NCBI GenBank assembly: GCA_947650365.1
Contig: OX393550.1
Location: 55,844,069-55,908,068 of the forward strand
Source: Chamaelirium japonicum
Lineage: Eukaryota; Streptophyta; Magnoliopsida; Liliales; Melanthiaceae
DNA: 64,000 nt
Direction of reading: 5' to 3'
The translations under genes and the position numbers were made by a program. Shown in pieces: positions 1-35,552 of the stretch. Below the pieces are notes generated by a model, which was not told the origin of the DNA, did not search any database, and worked only from the letters and a program-made list of their open reading frames with translations. The first letter of the stretch is position 1. Every line of letters begins with the position of its first letter.

Positions 1-420
1 ATCATATTGACTAAACACTAATCATTTGATTTGTTCTTCTGTACTATACATCTTATCCAACCTAGAATTGTGTGATTGAGCCCTAGCTGTGCCTTGGTTG
101 TGATGGGTCTTGTATCAAGTAGGAAAACTCTAGAAAAGAATATTTCTATCCTTTTTGGTAAATTTTGATTTATTTTACCCTATTCGACTGTGGCGTTTGT
201 ACTGAAGGGTTTTTATAGGTCATGTGTCACTATCTAGTATTATTTGGATTGCCTTGTTTTCAAAATGTGTGATTTTGGTTGGCCATGCTTATTCCGTTGA
301 CTATGTTGTGTTGCATAGCATCTAGATGGTTAACAGCCACCTATTATGCTTTTGGTTCTGCTTGCATAAACCTTTCTTGGGTATATAGGGGAGTTCTTAC
401 ATTCATCTTTTGGATTTTAG
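1..420. other. Intron or upstream sequence of the CID-type gene, no exon seen
   Basis: No exon homologous to the start of the first RRM is visible here. The AG at 419-420 is the acceptor of the first recognisable exon, so this stretch is best read as intron. The exon that should encode the first RRM strand, and the N-terminal PAM2 region known from the family, must lie before the window. Confidence 0.6.
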
Positions 421-16152
<15,732 letters not shown>

Positions 16153-17380
16153 GCCTCGGATGTCCGATGAGGCGGCGGCTACTGGCTAAATCTGCACCAT
16201 TATATATATACACACACAGGGCACTAGTCTCTTCTGGTTTCATCAACTTTTCAACACTGTATGTACGTACGGATGGTATTAATATATGTAAGGGGTGGGG
16301 GAACGAAGTGTTCTTTAGCATGTAGAGAGTTGGTTGGAACATCGAGGCTCCGAAGCTTTACCTATTTATCCGCACTTAGGTTAAGACTCTTTGGCACTTC
16401 GGCAAATCAGAATGATGTTGTAAGCTGCAGTAGGTCTTTTAAGTTATTCCAATGGTAATTGGAGTGTCTTTTGTTATGAAAGGGAAAATTTGTGCTCTCT
16501 TTTTTGCTGTTTTCATGGCTTGCTGGAGCTGGTGATGGTACTGATGATTGCCAGAGGCTACAGTACCCTGCTTACAGAGAATGAAAGGGTGAGTTGAAAC
16601 AGTAAAAAGGCTCAGGAGGTCCTTTTTGGTGGTGTGCAGCTATGTTCTGTTCCATCTTGGTGGTTTTGGAGGGTTTTTGTATGGGAGTAGTGATTCCATA
16701 AGGCGTCCGATACGTAAGCTGATGCTGCTTCGCAGCCATCAGTTCGGACTGAGTGGCATTCACCTGTAGGGTTGCATGCCATCGGACGGCCGTGATGTGT
16801 CGCCTTACGTAAGGGATGCCTTATTGGGTGTTTTCTTGCAGGTATGGGATCCAATTTTTTCTATCGGATCCATCATCAGGCTGCTGTATCTAAGCAAACT
16901 TTGATCAGGTGTGACCTAGAAGAATTCTCCAAGGCCATACTCTGGGTTGGAGTTTTGTCTGCAACATCATTCACTTGGGGACCTCACCAAATGCTTCGTA
17001 AGTTTACATGCTGACATGTGGGACCCTCTGTGTCGAAGAAGGATTCTGCGCTGACTGTTTTATTTTATTTTTACATGGTCTTTAACTTCAAAACAAAGTA
17101 TTAGTTTTGAAAAAAAAAAAAATTTACGATGGTATCGGTCAGAAAATATTTTAACTAGCGGCCCAGGCAGTCAGGCGAGGTGGCACTGCAAAATATCCAC
17201 CATGTCGTCTAGATTTTTTTAAAAGTCTGGATTTAGATATTCTAAATACTGGGTTCTTTAAGGGCTTTGTTTCATAATTAACACAGAAACCGATCGTTCG
17301 ATTTGCTTTTTTAAAAATAATTTTTTTAAACCCATTAATACAAAATCACATTTTTATCATAATCAATATGATATTGAACA
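16153..17380. other. 3' untranslated region and downstream flank of the CID-type gene
   Basis: Non-coding sequence after the TGA at 16152, with a short TA/CA microsatellite at about 16200-16218. The polyadenylation site cannot be fixed. Frames shorter than 100 codons here show no recognisable domain. Confidence 0.45.
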
Positions 17381-17460
17381 ACTATGGTTGTGTCTCAGTG
17401 ATTAACCTGTTGTTTCCTCCTCGTGAGGTCAAAGGATCGAATCTTGTGTTTTTCTTACGC
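17381..17460 (+). repeat. Possible tRNA-derived SINE head
   Basis: A box A-like TGTCTCAGTGAT at 17391-17402 is followed after 30 bp by a box B-like GGATCGAATCT near 17434-17444. This is the spacing of a Pol III tRNA promoter. No complete SINE with poly(A) tail and target duplication was delimited. Confidence 0.35.
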
Positions 17461-18184
17461 CGTGTGGCATACAAATAATGTGGTGCCATTCTCCAATGGG
17501 CAAAAATCAAGGCCCAGTGTTTGGCGAGGAAAAAATCGTTGCGCTCCTGTGGATGGCAAGCTTCGAACCGTGGTCTCTATGGTGCAACGTGTTAGAGATG
17601 GTAACCAAGTTTGAGGTAGACGCGGAGTTGATCGGACAAGCTGGAGGTAAGATCTATCCTTGTAATTGAGCATTTTCTCTTGTTTATTGAAGGTAGTGGA
17701 ATCGGTATGGTGGTGAGAGGACGTAGACAATTTACTGAACCTATATGCTTATATGTATGCGAACCTGGTTCGTTCACTATTTTTAAAAAAATTGAGGAAT
17801 CATGAATGTTGCTTCAAATAAAGTGTAGAATTTAAGTTTTATGACATGTGCCTAGACCATCACTACACAAGAGAGGCCATGCAGGAATGTCTTGATTCGT
17901 AATTATGGTCGGGAAGAACGATATATGTAGTTTTGAAGATCATTGGATTTTATACAATATGCTACAATTAGATTTGTCTTTTATACAAATATTGGTTCCT
18001 TAAATCTACATGCCAATTAAATGAACATACTCATATCTTTATATGTTCTCATTATAAAACCTGCTCATATTTGTTGTTTTTGTTCGAGAACAAGCAAAGT
18101 GTAAGTTTGGGGTGTGATCGGTGTATGAATGCATCACATTTACACCCATAAACATATGCTTAATCATCCACTTTTATACCTTTA

Positions 18185-18298
18185 ACTAGTAAGAAACCCG
18201 GACAATGCTCGAATGTGTTTGATGCACGCCATTTGGCGAAGACGACATCGCAATTGTTCGAAGAAGTGTGAAATATGAAGTGAGTGTGATTCACTTGT

Positions 18299-18345
<47 letters not shown>

Positions 18346-18850
18346 ACATCAAATGACCATTAAATACCATTGAATGAAAATTTATCATCTTTATGGTAGG
18401 TTTTTAAATGGTTCTAAAAGAGAGTCGCATACACATACGGAAGAAGAATTCTAGCTCTTTAAACGCTGTCCACGTGTCACAACACGGGAGAGAGGCTTCC
18501 ATTTTATTTTATACTAGTAAGAAACCCGGGCAATGCCCGAATGTTCTTGATGCACTTCATTTGGCAAAGGCGACATCGCAATTGTTCAAAGAAACGTGAA
18601 ATCTGAAGTGAGTTTGATTCACTTGTTAGTGTGTGTGTGTGTGTGTGATAGAGAGAGAGATTACCATCAAATGACCATAAAATGTCATTGAATTAAAATT
18701 TTTTATCTTTATGGTAAATTTTAAATGGATTTAAAACAGAGTTGTGTTCACACACGGACGAAGAATTCTAGCTTTTTAAAAGACGTCCACGTGTCACAAT
18801 ACGGGTGAGAGGCTTCCATGGCTTGTGAAGATCACTATTTAAGGGGTAAT
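18185..18850. repeat. Two tandem copies of a 328-bp repeat (ACTAGTAAGAAACCCGG)
   Basis: Units begin at 18185 and 18513 with ACTAGTAAGAAACCCGG. Both contain GCGACATCGCAATTGTTC-like sequence, a microsatellite (GA in the first at 18301-18342, TG/GA in the second), GAAGAATTCTAGCT and CCACGTGTCACAA, and end with GAGAGGCTTCCAT. Partial, decayed third and fourth copies of the second half follow near 19190-19260 and 19425-19560. Confidence 0.72.
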
Positions 18851-18899
18851 AAAAACCTTGCAATAAAATATATCATAAAAATCTGCCATAATATAAATA

Positions 18900-19163
18900 A
18901 GGATTATTTTGACCTTGCCCCCCAAATTTTGCCTTCAATTAGACTTTACCCCCCATGTTTTCATTAATTAGACTTTACCCCCCAAAACTAACTATTCTGT
19001 CACTTATTCATCTAAGAGGAAAGGTAAATTGACAGAAAAGAAATAAAATTTTGAGAGGTGAGCTGATGGAATGTTAGATTTGGGTTAAAGTCTAATTAAT
19101 GAAAAGATGGGGGGTAAAGTCTTATTCAAGGCAAAATTTGGGGGGCAAAGTCAAAATAACCCT
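18900..19163. mobile_element. MITE with AGGGTTATTTTGAC termini (copy 2)
   Basis: The ends AGGATTATTTTGACCTTG and CAAAGTCAAAATAACCCT match the element at 14092-14313. The flanks share ATAAATA on both sides, a likely 7-bp target duplication. The middle has diverged from copy 1. Confidence 0.72.
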
Positions 19164-20790
19164 ATAAATAATTATGAGATAGGGCTGTGTTCACACACCG
19201 GCAAGTTCACGATTTCTTTGCCTTCCAAAAGACAGGAGAAAGATTTATGAGGGAGGGAGGGAGAGAGTAATATGGGGGTGAGAGGATTAAATGATATTAA
19301 ATTATTATAAATGGCTCATTCTCCTCATAATGCATGCAAACAGCTCCTCATAATGCATGCAAACATCGAGTACATCCGGAGGAAAAAACATTTAAATTTT
19401 GGTACACATAGGGATATCTGTGTTCACACAAGGATGAGAGATTTTTCTGTCATCAATAGGGCTCCACATGTCACACCACGGGAGAGAGGGCTCCATTTCA
19501 GTATATAGTATATATTTTATTTTTCTTTTTATTTGAAAGGTAGAGAGGCTTCCATTTTAGTATAGATATATAGATGGTGCTTTCATACACATACTCCTCT
19601 CTTGTAGGAAATCACGTCATTGCATGGGAAAACGTAAAACGAGCCTAAAGGAGTAAGTTAGGAGTGAAGAAGATAAATATTGAAAAAAATCTAAGAACAC
19701 CTCAGCTTGGGCAACCCACAAGCAGAACTTCGATCGATCGAGACACCCACAAGCCCGACTCCCAGAGAAATTGCAGCTCTCACTTGATTGCGTCGATCAA
19801 TCGAAGCCATCACAGTTCCTACTCCGAGAGAATTTGCAACTCTCGATCGATCGAGGTCACGTGTTAGGCGCCTGAATGTGAGCCGCTTGGAATATATCTT
19901 CAGCACAACAAAACCCTAGGTGGCTAGGGATATAACTATACATCTTCAGATCCGTTTTGGTGGACCGTTCATCGCTTGGAGCAAGAAAAAGCTGGAGCCA
20001 TCATGAAAGAAGGAGATTGAGGATGGAAGCCATGGCGACAACCAAAAGCTTTCTCATCATCAATACCATATGTGGCTAATATGCTAAATCTAGGGTTTCA
20101 ATGAAACCCTAGTTCTTGTAGTATTTTATTTTATGATTAATTAGGATTCTACACTTTTGATATGAACTTTGTGTGATTATTTTATCTTACTAGAAATATG
20201 TGTTGATTGCTTTCATTATATGTGTTGAGGAAATGAGATGTGTTTAATAGAAGTTGATTATATCATTAATCTATCATGCAATTGCTTTCACCGAACCTAT
20301 TGTCGCACGAAGGATGTGCTGTGCCTAGGGAAGATGGTCCGTGGCTTGAAAGGATGGACTGTGCTCCGAAAGGATCGAACATTGTAGATGACTTTCATGC
20401 CTAGGGAAGACTTTCCATGCTCCGAAAGGATGGACAGTGCCAATTGTAGATGACCCATACTGTTGAGGGTTGTGGGGTGTTTCTTGAGATCCATCATGGC
20501 TTCCACCATGATGGATCGAACATTCAATCAAACTAAAGAGGTTCTAGTTAGGATAAGGTAGACTATTACGGAACTAGTGGTAGCTAAATTCGTCACCCTC
20601 TTTCCTCTCCATCTAATAACAATCCAATTTATTTTTCTTTAATCAAAGCTTTAATTATTTTTCATAAAAAATAAAATCAAAGCCTTTCAACTCTAAATTG
20701 AACACCTACTTAGTCCAAATCTAGCACTACCTTACCTAGTCCCAGAGGATGACACTGGTATTGAGTCCTATAACTATAGCACAAACGGTA
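19164..20790 (+). other. Mostly unrecognised sequence, possible LTR/leader fragment of a retroelement
   Basis: No coding region is supported. 19700-19870 holds repeated CGATCGATCGA blocks. About 19910-20750 has the look of an LTR R/U5 region (AAACCCTAG motifs, a series of GGATGGAC-type repeats at 20300-20450, and a block near 20735 resembling retroelement leaders). Terminal repeats were not found. Confidence 0.3.
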
Positions 20791-23650
20791 AAGATATCGA
20801 TCGTGATTGGAAACGGCCAGAGTGTGAGAATTTCTGAGTGATTTGAGGATGTAGCCACCAAAGCTGTTTAGTTGTCTGCTATGAGATTGTCGTGTCACCA
20901 CATGCAAATACATAGCTTGTTTGTGAGTGAGCTTTATGAGGATTTGATAAGTATCCAGTATCTGTGTATCTCGTTAAATGAGTACTGCTCGAATTTTTTT
21001 TTGAATATGATAGCCCCTTGTCTGTCTTGCTATGAAGGTAACATAATACATGCTTGATGCCATTTCAATACCTTCGAGTTGGTGCAGAGCTGTATCTCGC
21101 TAATAAGTTAACTCCAAAAGAGATATCAGGACATGTACATTGTGCCAAATGCATCCGGGCACCCACTGCACTAACATATGGTACTTCAAGACCAAAGAGT
21201 GATTCATTTTCTTCTTTAGAACGAAAATGGTCCTTCTCAATATCAAGTGACCAAACCACCAAATGTTCAATATGTGAGCTCTATCCATGCTAAAGTTCCA
21301 TATGTGAGCTCTATCCATGCTAAAGCGCTTTAATACATTTTCTGTATAAGCCGATTGATGAATAATTATTCCCTCCGGGCTATGCTCGAGTTGCAATCCA
21401 AGACAATTAATACGTTGTTTTCCTGAGATCTTTCACCTCAAACTTTTTATTTATGTACTAAGTCATTCCATTGATCTCTTCAAGAGTATTAATTAGGTTA
21501 ATGTCATCGACATATACTGCCATTATGACGAATCTGGATATGGATTTTTTTATCAACACACATGGACATGTTAGATAATTGACCTATCATTCTTTAATCA
21601 AGTATTCACTAAATGGATTGTACCATATTCTTCCTGATTGTTTTAACCCATATAGGGATTGTCTTAACTTGATTGCATACATGCTCTGTGGTCTTAGGTT
21701 ATTTTCTTCAGGTAATCCTTTAAGGATTTTCATATAGATATCAATATCTAATGCACCATATAGGCATGCCGTAACCACATCCATGAGACGTATGCCAAGT
21801 CCTTTGAAGACTGTTAGACTGACCATATCAAAACGTAATTCTATCCATCATAGGCGAATACGTTTCTTCGTAATCGATGCCGGCCTCTGCATAAAACCTT
21901 GCGCTACGAGTCGTGCCTTATATCTAATGATCTTGTGCTTCTCATTTAGCTTTCTTAAAAATACCCATTTGTAGCCTACATGGTTAACATCTTTGGTCAT
22001 TAGGATTACTAATCCAAATAGCTAGCGAGTCAAGCTCTGCCTAGATGACTTATTTCCATTTTGGCCAATTATGTCTCTGTCGACACTCACTAATAGAGTG
22101 TGGCTCGATATCATCATATTCTGAGATGTCCATAGCTACTCCATAGGAAAATGCTTGGTCAACAATCATATCTTTACGATTCAACTACTTCCTTGCATAA
22201 TTCATAGAAATTTCTTGATGTTTAGGTACCTTTGCCTTTTCAAGAGCTTGCATCTCTTTAGAGATGGTTTCCTCTTTTGGGCTTCATTCCTCTTAATGAG
22301 TTATAGATCAAACTTTTATTTTATTTTTTGTAGTCTCTTCTAAAGTACTGAATTCTATATTTTACTCTCTTTATTTTCTTTTTTAGGGGGTTGAATATTT
22401 TGAGCCTAAGGGATGTCCGTGCTCCAAGCATATCGCGAATGTTTTATTTGCTCTTTGTTAACTGATCCAGCCTGAATTTTAATTCTTGTCGGAGTATTTA
22501 CAACCGGTATATGTGACTTATTCACTTTTGTTGCATCAGTAATTGCGTCAGACATTTGGTTAGTAATTTGGTTAAGTTGCGTGATTCTTTGCACTTCAGT
22601 CACATACAGTGGAAAAATTGTTTGTGATCTTCTGGTGGTAGGGTTTGTTCTTATTTTCTGCTGGTTAAGACAACCATAAAAACCCCTTTTGCAATGACCA
22701 AGTCTATGACCAAAATCCTTACCCTTACCCTTGGATAGAGTTACATTCACTTTAGGGATATATGCAGTACTTATTGGACGAGTCTCAACTTGTGCTTTCG
22801 ATACTGCTACTGCAAGAGTATATTCGAGACATGAACATATCTTCATCGGTGATTTTCTCTCAATACAATTTTAGCTACGAGCTAATCTTGAATAAAGCAG
22901 AGTTGTATTCGACACCGAGTTTGTAGTCTTACAGCCTCAAGTGCATCCACTCATACCATGCCTTAGGGAGGAATATCTTCTTCTAGTAATCATACATTTC
23001 CACTAAGTTATCCTACAAAATAAGTGGATCTTTCATCGTGAGGTATTTTGATTCCAAACCCTCATCGATGTGATGGCGTAGGAATATCATAGCCTTTGAG
23101 TGATCTTGCTTGGATGTTCCATTACCTTCCTTGATAGTGTATCAACTTTCAAGACTCTTGGCAACAAGATGAATCTCTGCATCAAAAACCAAGAGAGGTA
23201 GTTTTTGCCCGTGATATCAAGAGCAACAAATTTGATGAGATTCGACATATTTCAAATTTGATGAAAATAAAGTGATTAAAATCTAATCCTCATTCTAGAT
23301 CTAATATGGGAGAAGTAAATCCGATATCGAATATAAAAAGGACGATGAAACTATAATTCATGAAGGCTTTGAGAAAAGAAAAACCGAGAGCATGCAATTC
23401 GTGCTGATAACGTGTTGTAAAATTAATGTGCTCGAAGCCACTGGAAGCCACCGGCTTTGTGCTCGACGTTGGTTGGCACTGACTTTGAAGCTTCAAGAGA
23501 GAAGGCAGAGGGTTACGTACCCGCCTAGGGTTAGAGAGCGATCACAATGAAATTCTCATTATTTAAACAATAGGAGTACATGTGTATTTATTGGTTTACA
23601 AGATTTGATCCCAAAGTTAGTTAGGGTTTCCATATTGTTTGCTAGCAGTT
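20790..23650 (-). pseudogene. Degenerate Ty1/copia retrotransposon, internally deleted
   Basis: On the - strand, a PBS-like TTATCAGCACG lies near 23400-23412, after an LTR-like block (about 23413-23640). Gag pieces lie at about 22930-23260 (DHSKAMIFLRHHIDEGLE). The segment after integrase is at 22406-22846 (SHIPVVNTPTRIK). RT pieces are at about 21830-22010 ([20 protein letters not shown]), 21587-21826 (LMDVVTACLYGALDIDIYMK; SLYGLKQSGRIWYN) and 21060-21396 (LEHSPEGIIIHQSAY; LLARYSSAPTRR). RNase H remnants are near 20790-21050 (ATSSNHSEIL). Integrase appears to be missing, and stops and frameshifts separate all the parts. It lies just 3' of the alcohol dehydrogenase gene and may supply its 3' flank. 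Confidence 0.8.
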
Positions 23651-23694
23651 ATAGTCTTCCAAACCGCAACCACGTCCATATGGAAGCAAAAGCA

Positions 23695-30948
<7,254 letters not shown>

Positions 30949-31320
30949 CTCTCTCTCTCTCTCTCTAGAGCTACCGTTGAAGGTGTGAGAACAGCTAAAC
31001 CCTTGAAGGTATGTGTAAGAATCCGGAAAACCCAGTTCCATTTCTCTTGCAAAGATTGCAATATATAGGGGTTTTGCATGATCTTTACATAGCAAAGTCT
31101 GGAACAGCTTCTATCTTTGGTATGGTTGGTAGCTGTCTGTGTTGTCAACTATAGCTGGCTGGGTCAGCCCTGTTATCCTCAAGGCTGTTACGGACAGCCT
31201 TATCCGCATTGGCTTGGTGGAGACAAACACGAGTTTGGAGCTGAAGCTTGTGAAGACCCTTGGTGAAAGAGATATATACCCCGTTTGATCAATAGAGGGA
31301 ACTAATTGCACTCGATGGTT
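30949..31320 (-). promoter_or_regulatory. 5' UTR and proximal promoter of the ADH-like gene
   Basis: A GA-repeat leader lies directly before the start codon on the gene strand (30949-30967). A TATA-like CTATATATTG lies at about 31058-31070, some 115 bp upstream of the ATG. Only about 370 bp separate the ATG from the TRIM/CACTA insertion at 31326, so the original upstream region resumes only at 44699. Confidence 0.5.
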
Positions 31321-31424
31321 GCCAGTGATGGAGGATTAGTCCCACCTCGGTAAAGTAGAGCGCGGAAACGATCCTTACACTACAACAGAAAACAACCATA
31401 CTGGCGGCTAAGTTTGGTCGTTAA

Positions 31425-31760
31425 AGTGTTTATACGGGAGCTTAGCCGCCGGGATTAATAGCCGCATAAAGACCCGTCGCAAATGGGCCGGTGAGCCGCC
31501 GGAAATTGTATACTTTAAACGGCTGTTTGGCCGCCGGAAATCGTATGTTTTAAACGGCTGTTTAGCCGCCGGAAATGGTATGCTTAAACGGCTGTTTAGC
31601 CGCCGTAAATGGTATGCTTTAAATGACTGTTTAGCCGCCAGATTTGGTCCAAATTAAATGGCTGTTTGGCCACCGGAATTGGTCTGGTTTAATTGATTGT
31701 CAGCTGCCAGAATTTGGTCGAATTAAATGGCTTCAGGCCGCCGGAATTTGATTGAATTAG
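31425..31760. repeat. Left subterminal repeat array of the CACTA element
   Basis: About eight units of roughly 35 bp, each with the core GGCTGTTTAGCCGCCGGAAAT, become more divergent inward. In En/Spm elements such subterminal motifs bind the regulatory transposase protein (family knowledge). The shared core GCCGCCGGAAT recurs in variant form at the other end (43900-44190). Confidence 0.8.
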
Positions 31761-32540
31761 TCCCTTCAACAATCATCTGTACATGTCCGAAATTAACCAG
31801 ATCTAAAACCATATACAACAAACCAAAATCTAAAAAAATACAAACACGTGCAACAACAATTTTTTGTATTTCAGAATTTTTACCCATATATAGCCATCTA
31901 AGTCATGGAAATGAGCAACTAAAACAATTCTAATTTTAAAAAAAGCTAGTGTTCATTACACAAGCCAATGGAAAAGAAGCACAAATCCCATAATGTATTG
32001 GCAAGAAACATAAATCCCATAATGTGTGCAACATGATGCTGTACTTCTCTCTTATTTGCTTTGATTTCCATGGATTCAATGCTATGTTGCAAGGTCTCTG
32101 TTTCAGCCAAGACCTCCCCGCTTTTCAGTAAACTTCTCGCTCTTCAGTAACCTTCTTTTGCATCTCAATCCACGTATCAGCATCTGGTGAAACTGAAGAA
32201 GATAAACAAGAGTCATCGAAGATTAGAACTTATAACAAAAAAGAACATATACGTAAAGTGTCACAATTCCAATATTCAAACAAAAATCTGCAGTTCGATC
32301 AGTTTACACAAACTTCCACTATCTGAAGAATGAAAGCACTCTTATCCAATACATCCTCTTATCAAATGTACCACACAACTGGTACATTTGTTTCATGGGC
32401 TCACAGGAAAGGGATGATCTCTTCGTCAGCACATCAGCCAAATTGAGAGGGAGCTCCTTTAATAGGAGATCAACAGCCCCAGAACGGGCTGGTGAATTGG
32501 GCAAGCACAGTCAAAACGAAATAAGTGGATTTGTGACAGA

Positions 32541-33145
32541 GAAAACTGATAGAAGTTATTGCCAAAGAGATATGTGATACCCTTGATGTCATTGATTTGG
32601 AGATTAAGTCCAACATAGTGAAACTTAAGGTCTCTAACAATCTGGAATTGGCATCAGATAATAATATAGGCTTTAGCCATTCACACAAAGGACAAAAAAA
32701 AAATGCTTTGTTGACATTGCACCGTGGTTGCAATCAGAATAGTATGGTGCATGGTATTGAACTTAATTCTTACATTGAAAATAGTAGATTTCTGGATGTT
32801 GAGATGTGTGATGCCAGGGATTCAAGTAATTTAATGAACCATGATGATCCTGAATCTAACATGATGCTGAGAGGACCTTATTGTCAGGCCAAGTGTCCTG
32901 TTGAATGTCCCTTTGATCCTAACACAAATCATAATTCAAATGTCTGTGATGATTATGTGTTTATGGATATATATAGATTTTTTTCATCACATAATGCAGG
33001 TCATAGATTTTCAAATTCCACAGTACATTTTAAACTACTACATGAGGAGAGGTGTGCACGAAGTGATAATCAAAAGATCTGTAATTTGGCAAGGAGTACA
33101 TTCCTAGTGGCAAATGTACTAGAAAAAACATTCGAAACGGATTAG
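32541..33145 (+). pseudogene. Unidentified captured host-gene exon inside the CACTA element
   Basis: After a GTGACAG acceptor-like sequence, one open frame runs about 200 codons from RKLIEVIAKEICDTLDVIDL to a TAG. It includes NNLELASDNNIGF, MLRGPYCQAKCPVECPFDP and DDYVFMDIYRFF. It is the only sizeable + strand frame in the CACTA element, opposite to the transposase genes, and its codon composition looks like real protein. It resembles no CACTA protein I know. The parent gene is not recognised; it may be a truncated copy from elsewhere in the genome. Confidence 0.45.
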
Positions 33146-33149
33146 GTAA

Positions 33150-35081
33150 AATTTATTACCTAAATCATTCATATCGTGGGGGTTCAAAGATGTCTGGATG
33201 GGTAGGATGTGGAGCACGTGGTGCTGGAGGTCAAAAACCACCATGTAGCATCTGTGTGAAGGTCGATTGTTGGTATGGAAGCTGAGAGTTTGACATTTGT
33301 GAAGACATGAATGCAAATGTATCCTACAGGATCAAATTACAAAAGTTTATTTTTTATAAAATGTTACAAAGAATTTTAACATTTACATTCCACTAAACGT
33401 ACCCGATGTAACATCTGCTAAGGGCCTGAAAGTTTGCACGTAATCCATTAACGGCTTCATTCAACCGCAGGTTCTCGTCTACCAAGCGGTCATACTTTGA
33501 GATGAACTGCTCATGCTCTGACTTGAGTTCCTCGTACTTTGAATGAAGCTGCTCGTGCTCTGATTGAAGCTGCTTGTGCTTTGATTGAAGCTGCTCCTGT
33601 TCTGAACAGAGAGTGGTTATCTGCTCTTGCAACTCTTGTTGTAAAAGATGCTCAAAACTGAAGTATTCTCGACGTCTGATGCCCATCCCCTGGCCCTGTA
33701 TGCGTCTTCGACACTCTGGACCAAGGACTTCCTGAAATATTGCATCCTTGTCTACAGTCCCAGAGTTCTGTGTAGATTGCTCCATCAGCTCATCCATTCG
33801 ACTCAGCAATGCATGAGAGATGAAAAAATAATATTTTGTACACTTGAAGACAACAAGAATATAAATTGAAGACATCGATAACTATTATAAAAAAAACTTA
33901 CTGTGATCTGCTGGGCGTGCGAGTTCGTGGAGGTCTCGTCTTCCTTAACATGGGTGCGATCCCACAGCTCCTTCCGGTTTGGGTCCTGACCCAAATCTGT
34001 TCGCTGCAAATAACAAAAAGACTATTCAATTATAATACACTAAAATTTATCACAAATTCTAAAATTAATACATATATACCAAGTCCTCTCTCCTCTGTGT
34101 GAAACTCGTCCGCCCAGATATACGTGTAACCTGCTGATGTACGTGATTTTTCGTGTTTCTGTCACTTGTTTTTTTTAAAAATAGAATGTTACATATTATA
34201 ATAGTTAATACATGTAAATATTGCATTATAAAACAATTTAATTCATTACTTACCCTCCACCATGGCTGCGAGAAAATGTCCTCATAAATCTTGGTCCAAG
34301 TAATATTATCCAAACCACGGGGAATGTGCAGGATCGCCTCTTGATATGGATATGACTCGTAGAAATCTCGATACAACTTCGACCTAGTATCATTCCAGAT
34401 CTTTCTATAGTTGTCTTTCAAGATGGAAGCCAGATCCCCCACGAAATCAATATCAAAATGCTCCTGATAATATTAAGAAATAACAATAAGTATACATTGT
34501 AAATTATACATGCAGTTCTTTAAATTTTATCTTACCCTAGCAGTCATCGCCATATTAACCCATTTTGAATGTTGGAAGTTGTCAAAATTTCACTGCCAAA
34601 AGGGAAAGTTATTTTGGTCATTCACCCACACACCGATCTTTGTGATGAATTTATTCCGATTCAGACCCACAAGTCTTCTGTCATTAATTCTTATCGGAAG
34701 TCTGTCTGCCACATTAGTTGGTCTAGGGATACCCTTTGCATCACCCCTTGGTCTCTTTAGGTTAGAAGAAGATGATCCTGCATGAAAAATAACAATAAAA
34801 TTAATATACGATCATCTGTAATATAATATAAAAATAATAATTTGTCTTAAAATGATAAACTTTAACTTACCTCTAATAGAGGATACTATAACAGATGTAT
34901 TGGCTGGAACATTGGTATCAAACGACTCCTGTGTCTCTGCGTCCTCCAAACTCGGATTATCATGTATAGGAGGATCCAATATAGGAGAATCCCATGTCGG
35001 AAGATCCAATATAGGAGGATCACGTGTCAGAGGATCCAATATAGGAGAATCTACTATACGAGTACCCCCCTCCACCCCCAC
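33150..35081 (-). pseudogene. CACTA second ORF, Transposase_24 / TNPA-like, several exons
   Basis: - strand pieces in order. 34860-35081 is the N-terminal part, with degenerate repeats of DSPILDPPT. 34560-34780 follows (PRGDAKGIPRPTN; RLPIRIN). 34065-34442 encodes KDNYRKIWNDTRSKLYRDFY. 33393-33870 encodes DAIFQEVLGPECRRRIQGQG, the hallmark of the Transposase_24 family, then a coiled coil of repeated SEHEQLHSKYEEL-type heptads. About 33160-33330 is the last piece and contains a stop. Intron boundaries are only partly clear. In En/Spm systems this second protein binds the subterminal repeats and acts with TNP2. The pieces are partly open but probably not fully functional. Confidence 0.65.
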
Positions 35082-35552
35082 CCTCCCATGCCGACGCCAC
35101 CTACCTCAAAGCATTTATAGAATAAATGTACTACTTGTTACATGGACAAAGGACATGTAAAAGCCACAAGTTGATAATTGTATCCAAATTAGAAAAAATA
35201 AGGGACATATAAGAGTAAAGATGAAAACAAATTTATGTAAGAATAAGCAAGTGCAAACCATGCTTTGTATAGGATTAGGATGTGTACACCTCATTATGGG
35301 AGGCCACTGCATATTTTCCAATAAAATTTATGCCCAACACCTCATATCAACTTGATGAGAAATATATGCCCAACGTACACCTCATTAGGGATAAGCTTTA
35401 TGAATCCTTTTACAGACATTTCTATTGAGGCCTAAGACTATTAAGTAGAACAAATAAAAAATAAGTTATAACCTTTGCATCCCCCCATAAGTGTAACATT
35501 TTCCCATGCCGACGCCACCTGCCACGAATCATTTATAGAATAAAGGTACTAC

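Noticed and set aside
17423..17777. Short overlapping frames on both strands
   Set aside because: No conserved domain, probable repeat sequence with tRNA-like motif.
31111..31311. Minus-strand frame of 66 codons upstream of the ADH start
   Set aside because: No similarity recognised. It lies where promoter and 5' UTR are expected, and the TATA-like sequence is downstream of it.
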